Part shown: piece after piece, positions 25,955-34,777 of the stretch
Layout: each line of letters begins with the position of its first letter
How positions within the stretch are numbered: position 1 is the stretch's first letter
NCBI RefSeq assembly: GCF_003029735.1
Contig: NZ_KZ686268.1
Location: 496,001-560,000, forward strand
Source: Pedobacter yulinensis
Lineage (GTDB): Bacteria; Bacteroidota; Bacteroidia; Sphingobacteriales; Sphingobacteriaceae
Length of the DNA: 64,000 bases
Reading direction: 5' to 3'
Notes under the pieces: model-generated
Told to the model about the DNA's origin: nothing
The model's database searches: none
Seen by the model: only the letters and a program-made list of their open reading frames with translations
Position numbers and translations under genes: made by a program

Positions 25955-26524
25955 ATGTCATATTTTAAATTCCAGCATTTACTGGCGGGCACTGGTGTGT
26001 CTGCTGGTTTTTATCATGCGATTGAGCCCGTGCTCTCGCGCAGACGTTACGGAGAACAAAAAGATTACCTGGATTCTTCGATCTTCCGTAAACAGGTATC
26101 ATTTGTCGAGTCGGGCCTGCTTGCTTGCTGGCAGGAAGCCGATCACGGCGATGACGTCCTGATCGATTTCGCCATTCCCGGCGATCTGCTGTTCTCGTTC
26201 TCCGCTCTGTTTGGCTTTCGCAGCCAGGCTGCCTCCTTTTTGAAAGCCATCGAACCAACGGAGCTGATTTGTTTATCGATGCCAGATGCAAAACGGATCT
26301 GGCAGGAACAACCCGACACCGAGTTGGTACTGCGGCACTTTTTTCATCGAAGGCAGGAACGACAACAGGCGCACAGCCGAATGCTGTTAATGAAACCGCC
26401 GGCACGCTTTGAAGCGTTTCGCCAAAGTTTTCCCGACACCTGGTTCCGGCTGCCAAATCGGCTGATCTGTGCCTATCTCCGCATTTCAGAGACGACCCTA
26501 CTGCGGGCTAAACGCCGCAATTAG
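25955..26524 (+). CDS. Crp/Fnr-family regulator, divergent HTH region
   Basis: About 189 residues from the ATG at 25955; an ATG at 25916 would add a short hydrophobic stretch. The N-terminus is a cyclic-nucleotide-binding-like beta roll (FRKQVSFVESGLLACWQEAD, DVLIDFAIPGDLLFSFSALF, ELICLSMPDAKRIW). The C-terminus (FPDTWFRLPNRLICAYLRIS, ETTLLRAKRR) is a short HTH of the kind seen in Bacteroidota Crp/Fnr-like proteins. Ligand-binding residues of true CRP are not conserved, so cAMP is unlikely to be the signal. Confidence 0.83.
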   Translation: MSYFKFQHLLAGTGVSAGFYHAIEPVLSRRRYGEQKDYLDSSIFRKQVSFVESGLLACWQEADHGDDVLIDFAIPGDLLFSFSALFGFRSQAASFLKAIEPTELICLSMPDAKRIWQEQPDTELVLRHFFHRRQERQQAHSRMLLMKPPARFEAFRQSFPDTWFRLPNRLICAYLRISETTLLRAKRRN

Positions 26525-26616
26525 CCGCCGGCGGGCGGTAGGCTTTCCGCCAGCTGGCAGGTCATTATCAGGCTGCAGCAGGTCGTCAGCCGCATTTTTG
26601 GTGCGAACTTTACAAC

Positions 26617-27054
26617 ATGAGATCCTATCAATCTGCTATCGTCTCCGTTGTACTGTTCGCACTTGGTGCTTATTGGGCTTATACCTTTGCTGACAGTATC
26701 ATCAACCGGACTGACTATATAAAGCACCTGGAAAGTCAGGTTTTCCCGGCGGCCTGGATACCCGGCTTGAGCTGGATATTACCGGCTGGCAACCTGGTGA
26801 TCGTTTTATTACTGGCTTTTCATTCCGGTCAGCGGCCCGGTGCCTTGCTTTCCGCCTTACTGTTTGCGCTTACGGCGCTTTATGCAGGCCTGGTATACGC
26901 CGGTGTATTCAGGGACACACCCTGCAACTGCATTGGAGTGGTGCGTAACCTCAGCTGGAGCGGTCATTTGTTTTTGAATCTGGCAGGCACCGTCCTGTCT
27001 GTAATCGGCCTGGTGTTGGCGGGCCGGGGAAAGGAGGCAGTTATGAGCGGCTAA
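26617..27054 (+). CDS. MauE/DoxX-family redox-associated membrane protein
   Basis: 145 residues with four transmembrane segments and a Cys-x-Cys pair in DTPCNCIGVVRNLSW between TM3 and TM4, typical of MauE/DoxX redox-associated proteins of Bacteroidota. They are thought to pass electrons or help thiol chemistry of partner proteins in the envelope. The next gene is a DUF6520 small exported protein, a frequent neighbour. A GAACTTTA box ends 4 bases before the ATG. Confidence 0.85.
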   Translation: MRSYQSAIVSVVLFALGAYWAYTFADSIINRTDYIKHLESQVFPAAWIPGLSWILPAGNLVIVLLLAFHSGQRPGALLSALLFALTALYAGLVYAGVFRDTPCNCIGVVRNLSWSGHLFLNLAGTVLSVIGLVLAGRGKEAVMSG

Positions 27055-27154
27055 CGTTAGCAGGCCTGGCATCAAGGCCCGGATTATACCCATTAAACAA
27101 TACTTAACTTCAACTTTTTGTTGCTTTTTCAAACGCAATAAAGCATCCCTAATC

Positions 27155-27424
27155 ATGAAAAATTCAAAAAAAATCAATGGCGGCATCTTAGGCATTGCTG
27201 CCGCATTGGCCCTGGTATTTACACAAAGTGCATTTACCAGTGCAGCGACCCGGTATTATTTTTATGATAACCAATGGCAAACCAGCGCGCCGTCGAGCCA
27301 GACTTGTGTATCTGATCCACAGCGTCTTTGCTCAGCGGTTTTCGATACCCCGCCAACATCGAAGAGCAATCTGATCAGCGAGAACCCTGCTGCAGATGAG
27401 GTGCAAATTGGCAAGTTGCAATAA
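27155..27424 (+). CDS. DUF6520 family small exported protein
   Basis: 89 residues: a basic N-terminus, a hydrophobic signal (GGILGIAAALALVFTQSAF), then a short mature part with YYFYDNQWQTS and two Cys (TCVSDPQRLC) spaced eight apart. This is the usual form of DUF6520, a family found widely in Bacteroidota beside MauE/DoxX or peptide-modifying genes. The two Cys may be the redox substrate of the upstream MauE-like protein; that is inference. Function not known. Confidence 0.83.
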   Translation: MKNSKKINGGILGIAAALALVFTQSAFTSAATRYYFYDNQWQTSAPSSQTCVSDPQRLCSAVFDTPPTSKSNLISENPAADEVQIGKLQ

Positions 27425-27429
27425 AAAAA

Positions 27430-27456
27430 GGCCGGGAGGATTCTCCCGGCCTTTTT
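27430..27456. terminator. bidirectional rho-independent terminator
   Basis: GGCCGGGAG (27430-27438) pairs with CTCCCGGCC (27443-27451) around GATT, flanked by a run of seven A on one side and five T on the other. It serves both the DUF6520 gene (+) and the converging SusD gene (-), whose stop overlaps the T run. Confidence 0.92.
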
Positions 27457-28828
27457 ACCGTTCATTTTGCGGAATTGGATTGTAAGTCAGTTCTGATTGC
27501 GGTATCAAGAAAACATACCGGCTGTCATTTGGCGGCAAGGTCAGTGTCTTGCCATTAGCCACCCGGCTAAGCGTCTGTGCAAATTCGGGCTCTTTGTTCA
27601 GCCGGCGCAAATCGTACCACCGTAGTCCGCGGCCTACTAATTCCTTTCGTCGTTCCTGCAAAATAGCGGTTAATAGCGTTTTTGGATCTGAGATAGCAAG
27701 TCCGGTAAATCTGGCGTCATGGCGTTTTTGAAGCAATGTGTTCAACGCTGCTAGCGCTTCAGCGTGTTTTCCTATTCGGGCCAGGCACTCTGCCTTGATC
27801 AGGTACAGTTCATTTGTTGCTGGCCCGGTAAAAAGCTGCAGCGCACCACTGTAACTTCCCTTAAACGTCATGATGCCGTTCCTGTTCAAAAAGAACAATT
27901 TACTTCGGCGGTCTGAGGGTTCGTACATGGAATAGAGCGCTGGGTTGACGCCTACCAGGTTCGAGACAAAGAAACTATAGGTAGGCATCTCTGAATAAAA
28001 CAAAATCTCCGGGTTATTGCCTGAAAAGGGATTGGGAAAAGAGCGACTTGTATTGTCTGCCAACTGATTGTAGTCCAGTAAGGCATTGTTCAGGCTGAGC
28101 GCTGCATCTGCGGCTTTTAACGCGTTTGGAAAATCGCCCATCGACAGGTAAATTCGTGCCAGCAAAGCGTTTCCTGCTGCTTGTCCGGGCCGCGACTTAT
28201 AAGTGGTAGATACCGGTAACAGCGTTACCGACTGCGTTAAGTCCGTTATAATGTGATCATAACACTCCTGTACTGTTGCACGTTCCTTGCGCTCGCCGAC
28301 ATCTGAAGTGATTTTTAATGGAATCCCCAAATCTGTTTCCGAGCTTACGGTATCATAAGGCTTGCTGAAACCCTGCAGCAGGTAGAAAAAAGCATTGCTC
28401 CGCAGGAAAAGCGCTGTGCCACGCAACTGATTAAAGGCGGGCGTATTCTGCTCACTGTCGGGCAGCGTTTCCAGTCCTTCCAGCACCACATTGCAGTAAA
28501 AAACCTGTGTATACAGGTAGGTCCAGTCGCCAGCAGCAGGCTCCATATCCCGTTCCCAAAGATAGGCGCCTGATTCATCCAGCCCCAGGCTTTGAATGCC
28601 TGCATCTGTTATTAAAAGATCGTCAGAACTGATCTCGTTAAGGCCTATTGCACTGTTCGATACAAATACGCGAAAGTTATCCAGCATGCCCTGGTAATCG
28701 GCAAGGGTCGTGGGCACCAACCGTTCGCGGTCCGGTTTTGCATCCAGGAATCCCTTTTTACAGGCCGGCGTGAAGGAAAGCAGGAGAATACAGACCATCC
28801 CCTGAAAAAAAAGTTTATTCGTTTTCAT
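27455..28828 (-). CDS. SusD/RagB-family nutrient-binding lipoprotein
   Basis: 457 residues from the ATG at 28828. Lipobox at the end of LLLSFTPAC, then the alpha-helical TPR-rich SusD body: FLDAKPDRERLVPTTLADYQ, ALFLRSNAFFYLLQGFSKPY, RIYLSMGDFPNALKAADAAL, and the C-terminal RRKELVGRGLRWYDLRRLN, FLIPQSELTYNPIPQN. It sits on the outer face of the outer membrane and closes the barrel of its SusC partner, whose stop is 10 bases upstream of this start. Length is slightly short for SusD but complete. Ligand unknown; a TlpA-like protein opens the unit, a set often linked to peptide rather than glycan uptake. Confidence 0.95.
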   Translation of the reverse strand: MKTNKLFFQGMVCILLLSFTPACKKGFLDAKPDRERLVPTTLADYQGMLDNFRVFVSNSAIGLNEISSDDLLITDAGIQSLGLDESGAYLWERDMEPAAGDWTYLYTQVFYCNVVLEGLETLPDSEQNTPAFNQLRGTALFLRSNAFFYLLQGFSKPYDTVSSETDLGIPLKITSDVGERKERATVQECYDHIITDLTQSVTLLPVSTTYKSRPGQAAGNALLARIYLSMGDFPNALKAADAALSLNNALLDYNQLADNTSRSFPNPFSGNNPEILFYSEMPTYSFFVSNLVGVNPALYSMYEPSDRRSKLFFLNRNGIMTFKGSYSGALQLFTGPATNELYLIKAECLARIGKHAEALAALNTLLQKRHDARFTGLAISDPKTLLTAILQERRKELVGRGLRWYDLRRLNKEPEFAQTLSRVANGKTLTLPPNDSRYVFLIPQSELTYNPIPQNER

Positions 28829-28838
28829 GTTCGTTGGT

Positions 28839-31800
28839 TTAAAAATCTGCCTGAATACCAAAAGCTATAGAGCGGGGCGGTGGCCCTGTTCTGTAATCCG
28901 GGTCGACCCCCTGCTTGTTTGCCACCCAAAGCACACCTAAATTGTTCATATATCCATATATGCGCAACGCTCCTACGGGCAACCAGCTGGCGACACTTCG
29001 GTCCAGCTGGTAGCGCAACTGAACATCCTGCAGCCTGATGTGGTCACCTTTTTCAACCAGCGCTTCAGAGTACCGGTAAAATTCATCCCGACCGGAAACA
29101 TTTGCAGGTGGAGCAGATGGAATCTGGGTGTAGCGTTCATCACCGGGGCGCTGCCATCGAGACGCAAAGTCGCCATGTGTTCCCAGTCCCATATTGTTCC
29201 CATAAATCACCGACTCCCTATGGTAGAAATATCCGAGCCGGTAACTGATGTTCACAGAAAGCGATAGCCGGCGGTAGCTGAAATCGTTTCTAAACGCACC
29301 AAAAACAGTAGGAAGACCTGAACCAAAGTATACCGTGTTCTCAGCAGTTGCTTTGCTGATGATCTGGTTGTAGTTCTGGCTTACCTCACCATTGAGAAAT
29401 CCTAGCGGATCGCCTGTTTCAGGATTGAGGCCGGCCCAGCGATGCGCCCCCAGGGCATACAGGGAAAAACCTTTGCGGGGAGACATCGAACCTGAACCTA
29501 CAGTAAAGTTGCTGATGTAGTCCAATACCTTATCCCGGCTTAAACTGAACAGCAAGGTAGAATTCCACTGAAACGCGCCGGTCAGATTTTGTGAAGTCAG
29601 GCTGACATCCATTCCGTAGTTTTTGGATGTGCCTACATTGCCTTTAAAAATGGAGATACCCGAGGTTGGAGGAAAAGGCGCCACACCCAGTAAGTCCGTA
29701 TTCTTTTTGAAATAGATCTCAATGTTGCCGCTTAACCTTCGTGCCGCAGTTGCAAACTCGAGTCCGGCATTGATGACACGAACGCGTTCCCAGCGCAGAC
29801 CAGGATTGGGTGGGTTTTCGATCGTAGAATACGGTAGTTTGGTCGGCGAATCGGCCCCATTGTTGGTGCTGAGCGTAATGAGCCCGGAATAGGTTTTCGA
29901 AATGTTGCCGTTGTAGCCGTAACTGGCCCGCAACTGCAAATGGGGTAATGCGTTCAAATCATAAAATTTTTCGCTGCTGAGGCGCCAGCTGGCACCGAAG
30001 CTGTATAAGGGCACACCTTTCTGGTTGGTCTTTACACCCACGAGGTTACTTTGGTCCAAGCGGGCACTGACCGAAAAAAAGTAACGGTTTTTGAAGGCAT
30101 AGTTAGCAAGCGAATAATAGGAGAGATACCGGTCTGTTTTATTGCTTTCAAAATCAACATAAGGAACACTTAGTGTGGAGGCCGGGTTGATGAAAGATTT
30201 ATAATTCCCGGTATAATTCACCACTCCTCCTGTACCAAGGTCCTCGCGGTATCCGTACATGCGGTTGCGGCTTCCCATAACGATCAGTTCTTTCGCCTCT
30301 GCGCCGGCGAGCACATCAAGCACATGGTTTGAAGCAAACGTCCTGCTGTAGTTGAGTTGACCGCGAATGTTCCCACTGGTGGTTTTTGTTCGCGTCAGGT
30401 CGCGTATTCCGCCTTTTGGAATGGCACGTGTGATGCTGCCATCTGAATTGATCGTGCTGTAGGTATTCACTAGATTTCTGGCAAAATAGCTGCTGGCATT
30501 GCGTAGCTCGCTCAACTCGTCAAAAGTCTGGCCGTAGCTGTACCTGACCTCGGCCTGCAGACCTGGCAGAAGCTTGTATACAGCCCCTAAATTAATCCGG
30601 TAATCGACCGTATTGCGCATCGAGGCAGCATCAGCAAGTTCCTGAAGCGGCAAGAACCGCCAGTCTTCAAGACCTTTCAGCCGCGAATTTTCCTCAAATG
30701 AGCGCCGCAGCACATTTGTTACCGCAAGTGGATTGCCCTGATCATCGGCCAGCCGGCTATAGGGCTGAAGGTTTGCTAAACCGACAGCAGCAGCACCTGC
30801 CCTGATCTGGCTGTAAAATACGCCGGTCTCGATCCGGAGTTTATCAGACGGGAAGCTGTACGTATGGTTGCCACTAAAGGTGTAACGTTTATTGCTGTTG
30901 CCCTTTAGGCTGGCTTGTGTACCATCAAAGCCGCCTGAGATGAAATACTGCTGCCGGCCCTGCGATCCGCTCAGGCTAAGGGATGTTTGCGTATTGAATG
31001 TGCGCCGGTTCATCCAACGATCTTGCTCTGCACGCAGGTCGAAGGCTTTCAACCCGTCGATGGCTACCATTGCATCCGCACTGCTCATCCGGCCGTCGCG
31101 TGCAGCAATAAGCAGCTCCACCACCGGCGAAAGCGCCATCTGATTGGGAGAGGTTTCTGCATTCCTGTAAAAGCCACGTGCAAAAAGCACTTTTTCTGTC
31201 TCAATGTAATCGTTAACTGTCATTCTTGATTGATAAAAAAGATCAGGCTTATCTGCCGTTGTCACATTCGTGTTTAAACTTACATTCAGCTTGCCATCAG
31301 CGTGGCCCTTCCTGGTGGTAATGACAATGACGCCATTGCCGGCCCGGGCACCCCAGATGGATGCCGCAGCAGCATCCCGCAGAACTGTTACCGTCTCTAT
31401 GTCGTTAGGGTTGATGTTGTCCAGGCTCCCCTCGTAGGGAAAATGGTCTATGACAATCAGTGGCCGGGCATTGCCAAAAAGGGTACTTTGACCCCGAACG
31501 TTAAACGGACTGCTTGTTGTACGCCTGTTAAACGCAAGACCCGAAGTCACATCTTCCAGCCGGCTTAACAGATCTGGCGACACCCGCCGGTTGAGCAATT
31601 CCCGGTCTACGGAAACCGCCGAACCGGTTACCCGTCCGCGTTGTGTTTGCTGATACCCGGTATAAACAGGCACTTCTTCCAGCGTATGCGCTACCGGCAT
31701 CAGACGAACCGTCATTGACTCGCTTTTGGCGATAAATACTTGCAATGGATGATACGATATGTGAGTGATACCGGCCTGACCGGTAAAACTGAACAGCGCC

Positions 31801-31958
31801 GCTGCACCTGCAGAATCGGTATGGAGGGTCTGGCCTTGTATCCTGACCACCGCGCCCGCAATGGGCCTGTTGGTTAGACTGTCCAGGACATACAGTCTGC
31901 GTGATTGTGCCATTGCCACCGACGACCACAGCATTAGGAAAATTAAAAGCGTTCTCAT
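28839..31958 (-). CDS. SusC/RagA-family TonB-linked outer-membrane protein
   Basis: 1039 residues: signal peptide (LLIFLMLWSSVAMAQ), carboxypeptidase-like N-domain (SRRLYVLDSLTNRPIAGAVV, ~18-90), plug with the SusC signature LRDAAAASIWGARAGNGVIV followed by ITTRKG (~185-210), and a large barrel. It imports a ligand captured by the adjacent SusD protein, driven by TonB. The gene is first in a SusC-SusD pair; the TlpA-like gene lies upstream on the same strand with 266 bases between. The N-domain is short and divergent from the standard GxVxD form. Confidence 0.95.
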   Translation of the reverse strand: MRTLLIFLMLWSSVAMAQSRRLYVLDSLTNRPIAGAVVRIQGQTLHTDSAGAAALFSFTGQAGITHISYHPLQVFIAKSESMTVRLMPVAHTLEEVPVYTGYQQTQRGRVTGSAVSVDRELLNRRVSPDLLSRLEDVTSGLAFNRRTTSSPFNVRGQSTLFGNARPLIVIDHFPYEGSLDNINPNDIETVTVLRDAAAASIWGARAGNGVIVITTRKGHADGKLNVSLNTNVTTADKPDLFYQSRMTVNDYIETEKVLFARGFYRNAETSPNQMALSPVVELLIAARDGRMSSADAMVAIDGLKAFDLRAEQDRWMNRRTFNTQTSLSLSGSQGRQQYFISGGFDGTQASLKGNSNKRYTFSGNHTYSFPSDKLRIETGVFYSQIRAGAAAVGLANLQPYSRLADDQGNPLAVTNVLRRSFEENSRLKGLEDWRFLPLQELADAASMRNTVDYRINLGAVYKLLPGLQAEVRYSYGQTFDELSELRNASSYFARNLVNTYSTINSDGSITRAIPKGGIRDLTRTKTTSGNIRGQLNYSRTFASNHVLDVLAGAEAKELIVMGSRNRMYGYREDLGTGGVVNYTGNYKSFINPASTLSVPYVDFESNKTDRYLSYYSLANYAFKNRYFFSVSARLDQSNLVGVKTNQKGVPLYSFGASWRLSSEKFYDLNALPHLQLRASYGYNGNISKTYSGLITLSTNNGADSPTKLPYSTIENPPNPGLRWERVRVINAGLEFATAARRLSGNIEIYFKKNTDLLGVAPFPPTSGISIFKGNVGTSKNYGMDVSLTSQNLTGAFQWNSTLLFSLSRDKVLDYISNFTVGSGSMSPRKGFSLYALGAHRWAGLNPETGDPLGFLNGEVSQNYNQIISKATAENTVYFGSGLPTVFGAFRNDFSYRRLSLSVNISYRLGYFYHRESVIYGNNMGLGTHGDFASRWQRPGDERYTQIPSAPPANVSGRDEFYRYSEALVEKGDHIRLQDVQLRYQLDRSVASWLPVGALRIYGYMNNLGVLWVANKQGVDPDYRTGPPPRSIAFGIQADF

Positions 31959-32224
31959 TTTGTCTTTGGTTAATATTTTATCTCAATTGACACGATTTGT
32001 CATATCCGTTTGGCGGGCCGACAGCCATACTGCACGGGCTCAGCCTTTCCCCTGGCAACAGCCACAGCGGCTGCCAGCGAAAGTCAGATACACCGTTTTG
32101 ACCAAGGCCCGCTGCGCATGCCCGCTAAAGCAAGCAGTAGCGATGACGCCACGCTTTGTTGCCGGCGGCAGCAGGTACACAGCCTGGAAAAGCTGAGCAC
32201 AACTGTCTTCAGCCCGGCTTGCCG

Positions 32225-33640
32225 TTAATTGCTGTTTTGCTGCCCGGCAGTTTTTTCCGGGTGCCGTGAAGCCTCGCGATCCCTGAAAACCAGCATTTCG
32301 ATTTGCTGCTCCCGCATCTCGAACTTCAGGTCATAGCGGGAAAGCTCCCGGTTTACCGCCTCCAGGTCATCGAGCTTTGCCCGCAGGCTCAGATCGACCG
32401 GATCGGTGTAGTTTGTTTGATCTACGATAGCATACGATTGCGCCTGGAGAAATTTCAGGTCCATTTCATTTACAAATCTTTTGATCGACAGATTGGTCAT
32501 GTCATACGCAAAAAGGTCTGCTCTAACTTCCGGTTTACCGCCCTGGCTTTTGATCTTGTCTTCCTGTGAGGTACGAACGAGCGCAAGGCACTTGCGCCAC
32601 ATCAATTCCCTGGTGACAACGATATCTGGAAACAGGATATCAAGATCCTTCTGTGCAATTTGAAATTTTCTGTGTTCAAGCGATTTCGGAACGATCAGCT
32701 CGTAACAATAGGTATTGTTGACATACCACTCGGGCCCCGGGTTTTCAGGAGTAAAACGGGACAGGTCTTTATTGAGAAACACACATCTGCGCAAATCGAA
32801 GTTTGCCTTTCTGGCTCCATACACAAATCCGAACAGCCGGGGTAAAGCCAGGTTAGTCATGGAAAGCCGTGATACCGTAGTATCGGCCAGGCGCCTCACA
32901 CTGTAGAATCCGCCCAAACCCGGCACGTGACCAGAAAATACCGAACGATAGGCCGTTTTTGGCAGCGGCCCACCGTTACCGTTATCAAAAAGCACCATGT
33001 CGCTTGTGTATGCAGTCGTGGTATCTTTTTTTGTCTGGATGCCTTTCACGCGTCCGGACAGAAGTGCGTTGATGTTGGCTGCTGTGATGGCTTCGCCACC
33101 TGTTTCGAGAAGGTAGCGTCCCGTTGCATCGATCAGGGCATAATGCGGCAATGTCCTGTGTTTAAAAACCTGCTGCAGCGTTGTATCGTCGCTTACCCGA
33201 AGCAAGCCAGGAAGCTTCCCATTGCCCAGTTTTTTAAGAAAACTTTCCGTGTAAGTGCGCTTTTCATAAGTAACCATAATAATAGAAATCCTGTCGCCGA
33301 ACTGTTTTTGGAGTTTCTCCATGGTGGGAATCTTTGAAATGCAGGCGCCACACCAGGTTGCCCAGAAATCGAGGATGACCAATTTTCCTTTCAGGTCTGA
33401 CAGTTTAAGCGAACTGCCACCCGGCCCGGCGCCGGCAAAAGACAGGTCAGGCACCGGGTCGCCTTTTTTCAGCTTGATTTCAGGAACGGCACCGCCAGCC
33501 CGAAGGCCGGCGGATGCCGGAACCTGCCCTAAAGCCCCGGTATTGAATAAGAGCATCAGACACAGAAAAACCTGCCGCTGATGGCTGATGAAAGGGCATA
33601 ACAATTCCCTTACAACAGACTTTGTTGTTTTTTCCTTCAT
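32225..33640 (-). CDS. TlpA-like thioredoxin fused to a DUF3738-like domain
   Basis: 471 residues from the ATG at 33640. An N-terminal hydrophobic stretch (VFLCLMLLFNTGALG) is followed by a TlpA/AhpC domain (~60-190) with the active site WATWCGAC (Cys97, Cys100) and the cis-Pro in RTLPHYALIDATG. The last ~250 residues look like DUF3738 (the TIGR03435 type): FVNEMDLKFLQAQSYAIVDQ, TNYTDPVDLS and a closing segment ending EMLVFRD. Most SusCD-linked TlpA proteins carry the thioredoxin domain at the C-terminus, so this order is unusual. It probably reduces or moves thiols in the periplasm for the neighbouring uptake system. Confidence 0.85.
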   Translation of the reverse strand: MKEKTTKSVVRELLCPFISHQRQVFLCLMLLFNTGALGQVPASAGLRAGGAVPEIKLKKGDPVPDLSFAGAGPGGSSLKLSDLKGKLVILDFWATWCGACISKIPTMEKLQKQFGDRISIIMVTYEKRTYTESFLKKLGNGKLPGLLRVSDDTTLQQVFKHRTLPHYALIDATGRYLLETGGEAITAANINALLSGRVKGIQTKKDTTTAYTSDMVLFDNGNGGPLPKTAYRSVFSGHVPGLGGFYSVRRLADTTVSRLSMTNLALPRLFGFVYGARKANFDLRRCVFLNKDLSRFTPENPGPEWYVNNTYCYELIVPKSLEHRKFQIAQKDLDILFPDIVVTRELMWRKCLALVRTSQEDKIKSQGGKPEVRADLFAYDMTNLSIKRFVNEMDLKFLQAQSYAIVDQTNYTDPVDLSLRAKLDDLEAVNRELSRYDLKFEMREQQIEMLVFRDREASRHPEKTAGQQNSN

Positions 33641-33909
33641 AATCTTTTTGAAAAATTGCAGTCCCGGTGGCACAGCCTGCCGGGCGTTTGGTTGAATGGG
33701 GATTAGGAAAACGCGCCTATTCAGGCCCGCAGATAACAAGACTGATCAGAATGACAAGCGGCAGCGAAGAACTTCGCGGGCTTGAATTGCCTTTCAACCA
33801 TCCTGCCAGCGGCCTGGGGCTGCTGGTCAGGACGGCTTGGGGCGTGTATAAACCGACTGTGATTATATGCTGTTTCATGATCGTGCCGTTCGTCTTTAAG
33901 CTGGGAGCC
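33641..33909. other. gap without a supported gene
   Basis: Short open frames exist on both strands (for example a 64-codon frame at 33717-33911 on the minus strand) but none has a recognisable domain, start context or family resemblance. Together with the RNA candidate that follows, this fills the space between the TlpA gene and the XRE gene at 34199. Confidence 0.4.
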
Positions 33910-34088
33910 AAAAAAAGGCGTGGAACCCACCTATCGTCCTTGAGGCCCTAGGAAGCCTGGAAACGAATAAGCAGGCCCACGCCTTAAGACGTGAGCACTT
34001 ACACTTATCCTCCCGTTTCCAATCGAAATTTCCTAGGTTCCAAGGACGAGAATCGAAGTGCGCGTGCCTCGATATTTCGAAGACAGCG
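33910..34088 (-). ncRNA. ssrS: long-hairpin RNA, probable 6S RNA (ssrS)
   Basis: About 180 bases fold by eye into one rod interrupted by bulges. Paired blocks, in plus coordinates: 33935-33942 with 34041-34048, 33947-33954 with 34030-34037, 33958-33965 with 34014-34021, 33967-33971 with 34004-34008, and 33975-33981 with 33990-33996 around an 8-base loop. The outer end pairs loosely (33916-33919 with 34066-34069). On the minus strand the 3' end runs into seven U, so it is read leftward. Length and the bulged-rod shape fit 6S RNA, which binds RNA polymerase holoenzyme in stationary phase. The family call is inference; the pairing is seen directly. Confidence 0.6.
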
Positions 34089-34198
34089 CAAAATAGTATA
34101 TTTTACTCTTATATAATACTTAACCGAAAGTAAATAAAATTTTAGTTTATACCAAATTTGCTATTAATAATTTTTCATTATAACCTTTCATTTGCTGC

Positions 34199-34423
34199 GT
34201 GCAGTATTTGAAAGACCAGCCCTTCATCGAAGCCTTCGGCAAAAAGCTGAAAGCGGTCCGCGAGGAGAAAAAACTCTCACAGGAACGGCTCTCTCTGCTC
34301 TGTAACGTATCTCAGAGCCACATTGCCCGCACTGAACTCGGTCAGGTCAACACAAGCATCAGTCATGTCGCAACCTATGCCCGCGTGCTCGGGGTGACGC
34401 CCGCACAACTTTTCGATTTTTAA
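34199..34423 (+). CDS. XRE-family HTH regulator (small)
   Basis: 74 residues starting with GTG at 34199. A single Cro/C1-type HTH fills the protein: KKLKAVREEKKLSQERLSLL, CNVSQSHIARTELGQVNTSI, YARVLGVTPAQLFDF. Proteins of this length are stand-alone repressors or antitoxin-like parts. No toxin gene is next to it. A second, related XRE gene follows at 34553. Confidence 0.85.
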   Translation: MQYLKDQPFIEAFGKKLKAVREEKKLSQERLSLLCNVSQSHIARTELGQVNTSISHVATYARVLGVTPAQLFDF

Positions 34424-34552
34424 GACAATTTCCGGTCCCGAAAGGATGTTTCATTATTTTTCTGCTCACCCGTATTTCAAAGAAAAGAAATATTTATCAC
34501 TGGTACAATAAAATGTACCAAAATATTTTTTACCGGGTAGCATCTTTCGATC

Positions 34553-34777
34553 ATGAAAGATGGTAGTGAAGATTTGTTCAAGATAGCTCTGGGCAAGCGC
34601 ATTACCGACCTGCGAAATGAAAGGGCAGTCGGATTGCGTAAATTCGCCCTGATCGCAGATATGGAACACCATCAACTTATCGACATCGAAAAGGGGCGCA
34701 GGGATCCGAGAATTTTGACTTTACGGAAAATTGCTGCTGCATTTGAAATGAGTCTGCCTGAATTATTGTCGTTTTAG
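34553..34777 (+). CDS. XRE-family HTH regulator (small)
   Basis: 74 residues, ATG start. One Cro/C1 HTH: GKRITDLRNERAVGLRKFAL, IADMEHHQLIDIEKGRRDPR, LRKIAAAFEMSLPELLSF. It is clearly related to the gene at 34199 in length and layout, but the recognition helices differ, so the two should bind different sites. It overlaps the 3' end of tcdA tail to tail by 4 bases. Confidence 0.85.
   Translation: MKDGSEDLFKIALGKRITDLRNERAVGLRKFALIADMEHHQLIDIEKGRRDPRILTLRKIAAAFEMSLPELLSF

Noticed and set aside
33717-33911. 64-codon frame with a hydrophobic C-terminus next to the RNA candidate
   Set aside because: No homology recognised and no start context; frames exist on both strands at the same place.
34199-34777. 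Toxin-antitoxin module
   Set aside because: Both small genes are HTH proteins; no toxin-like partner is present.
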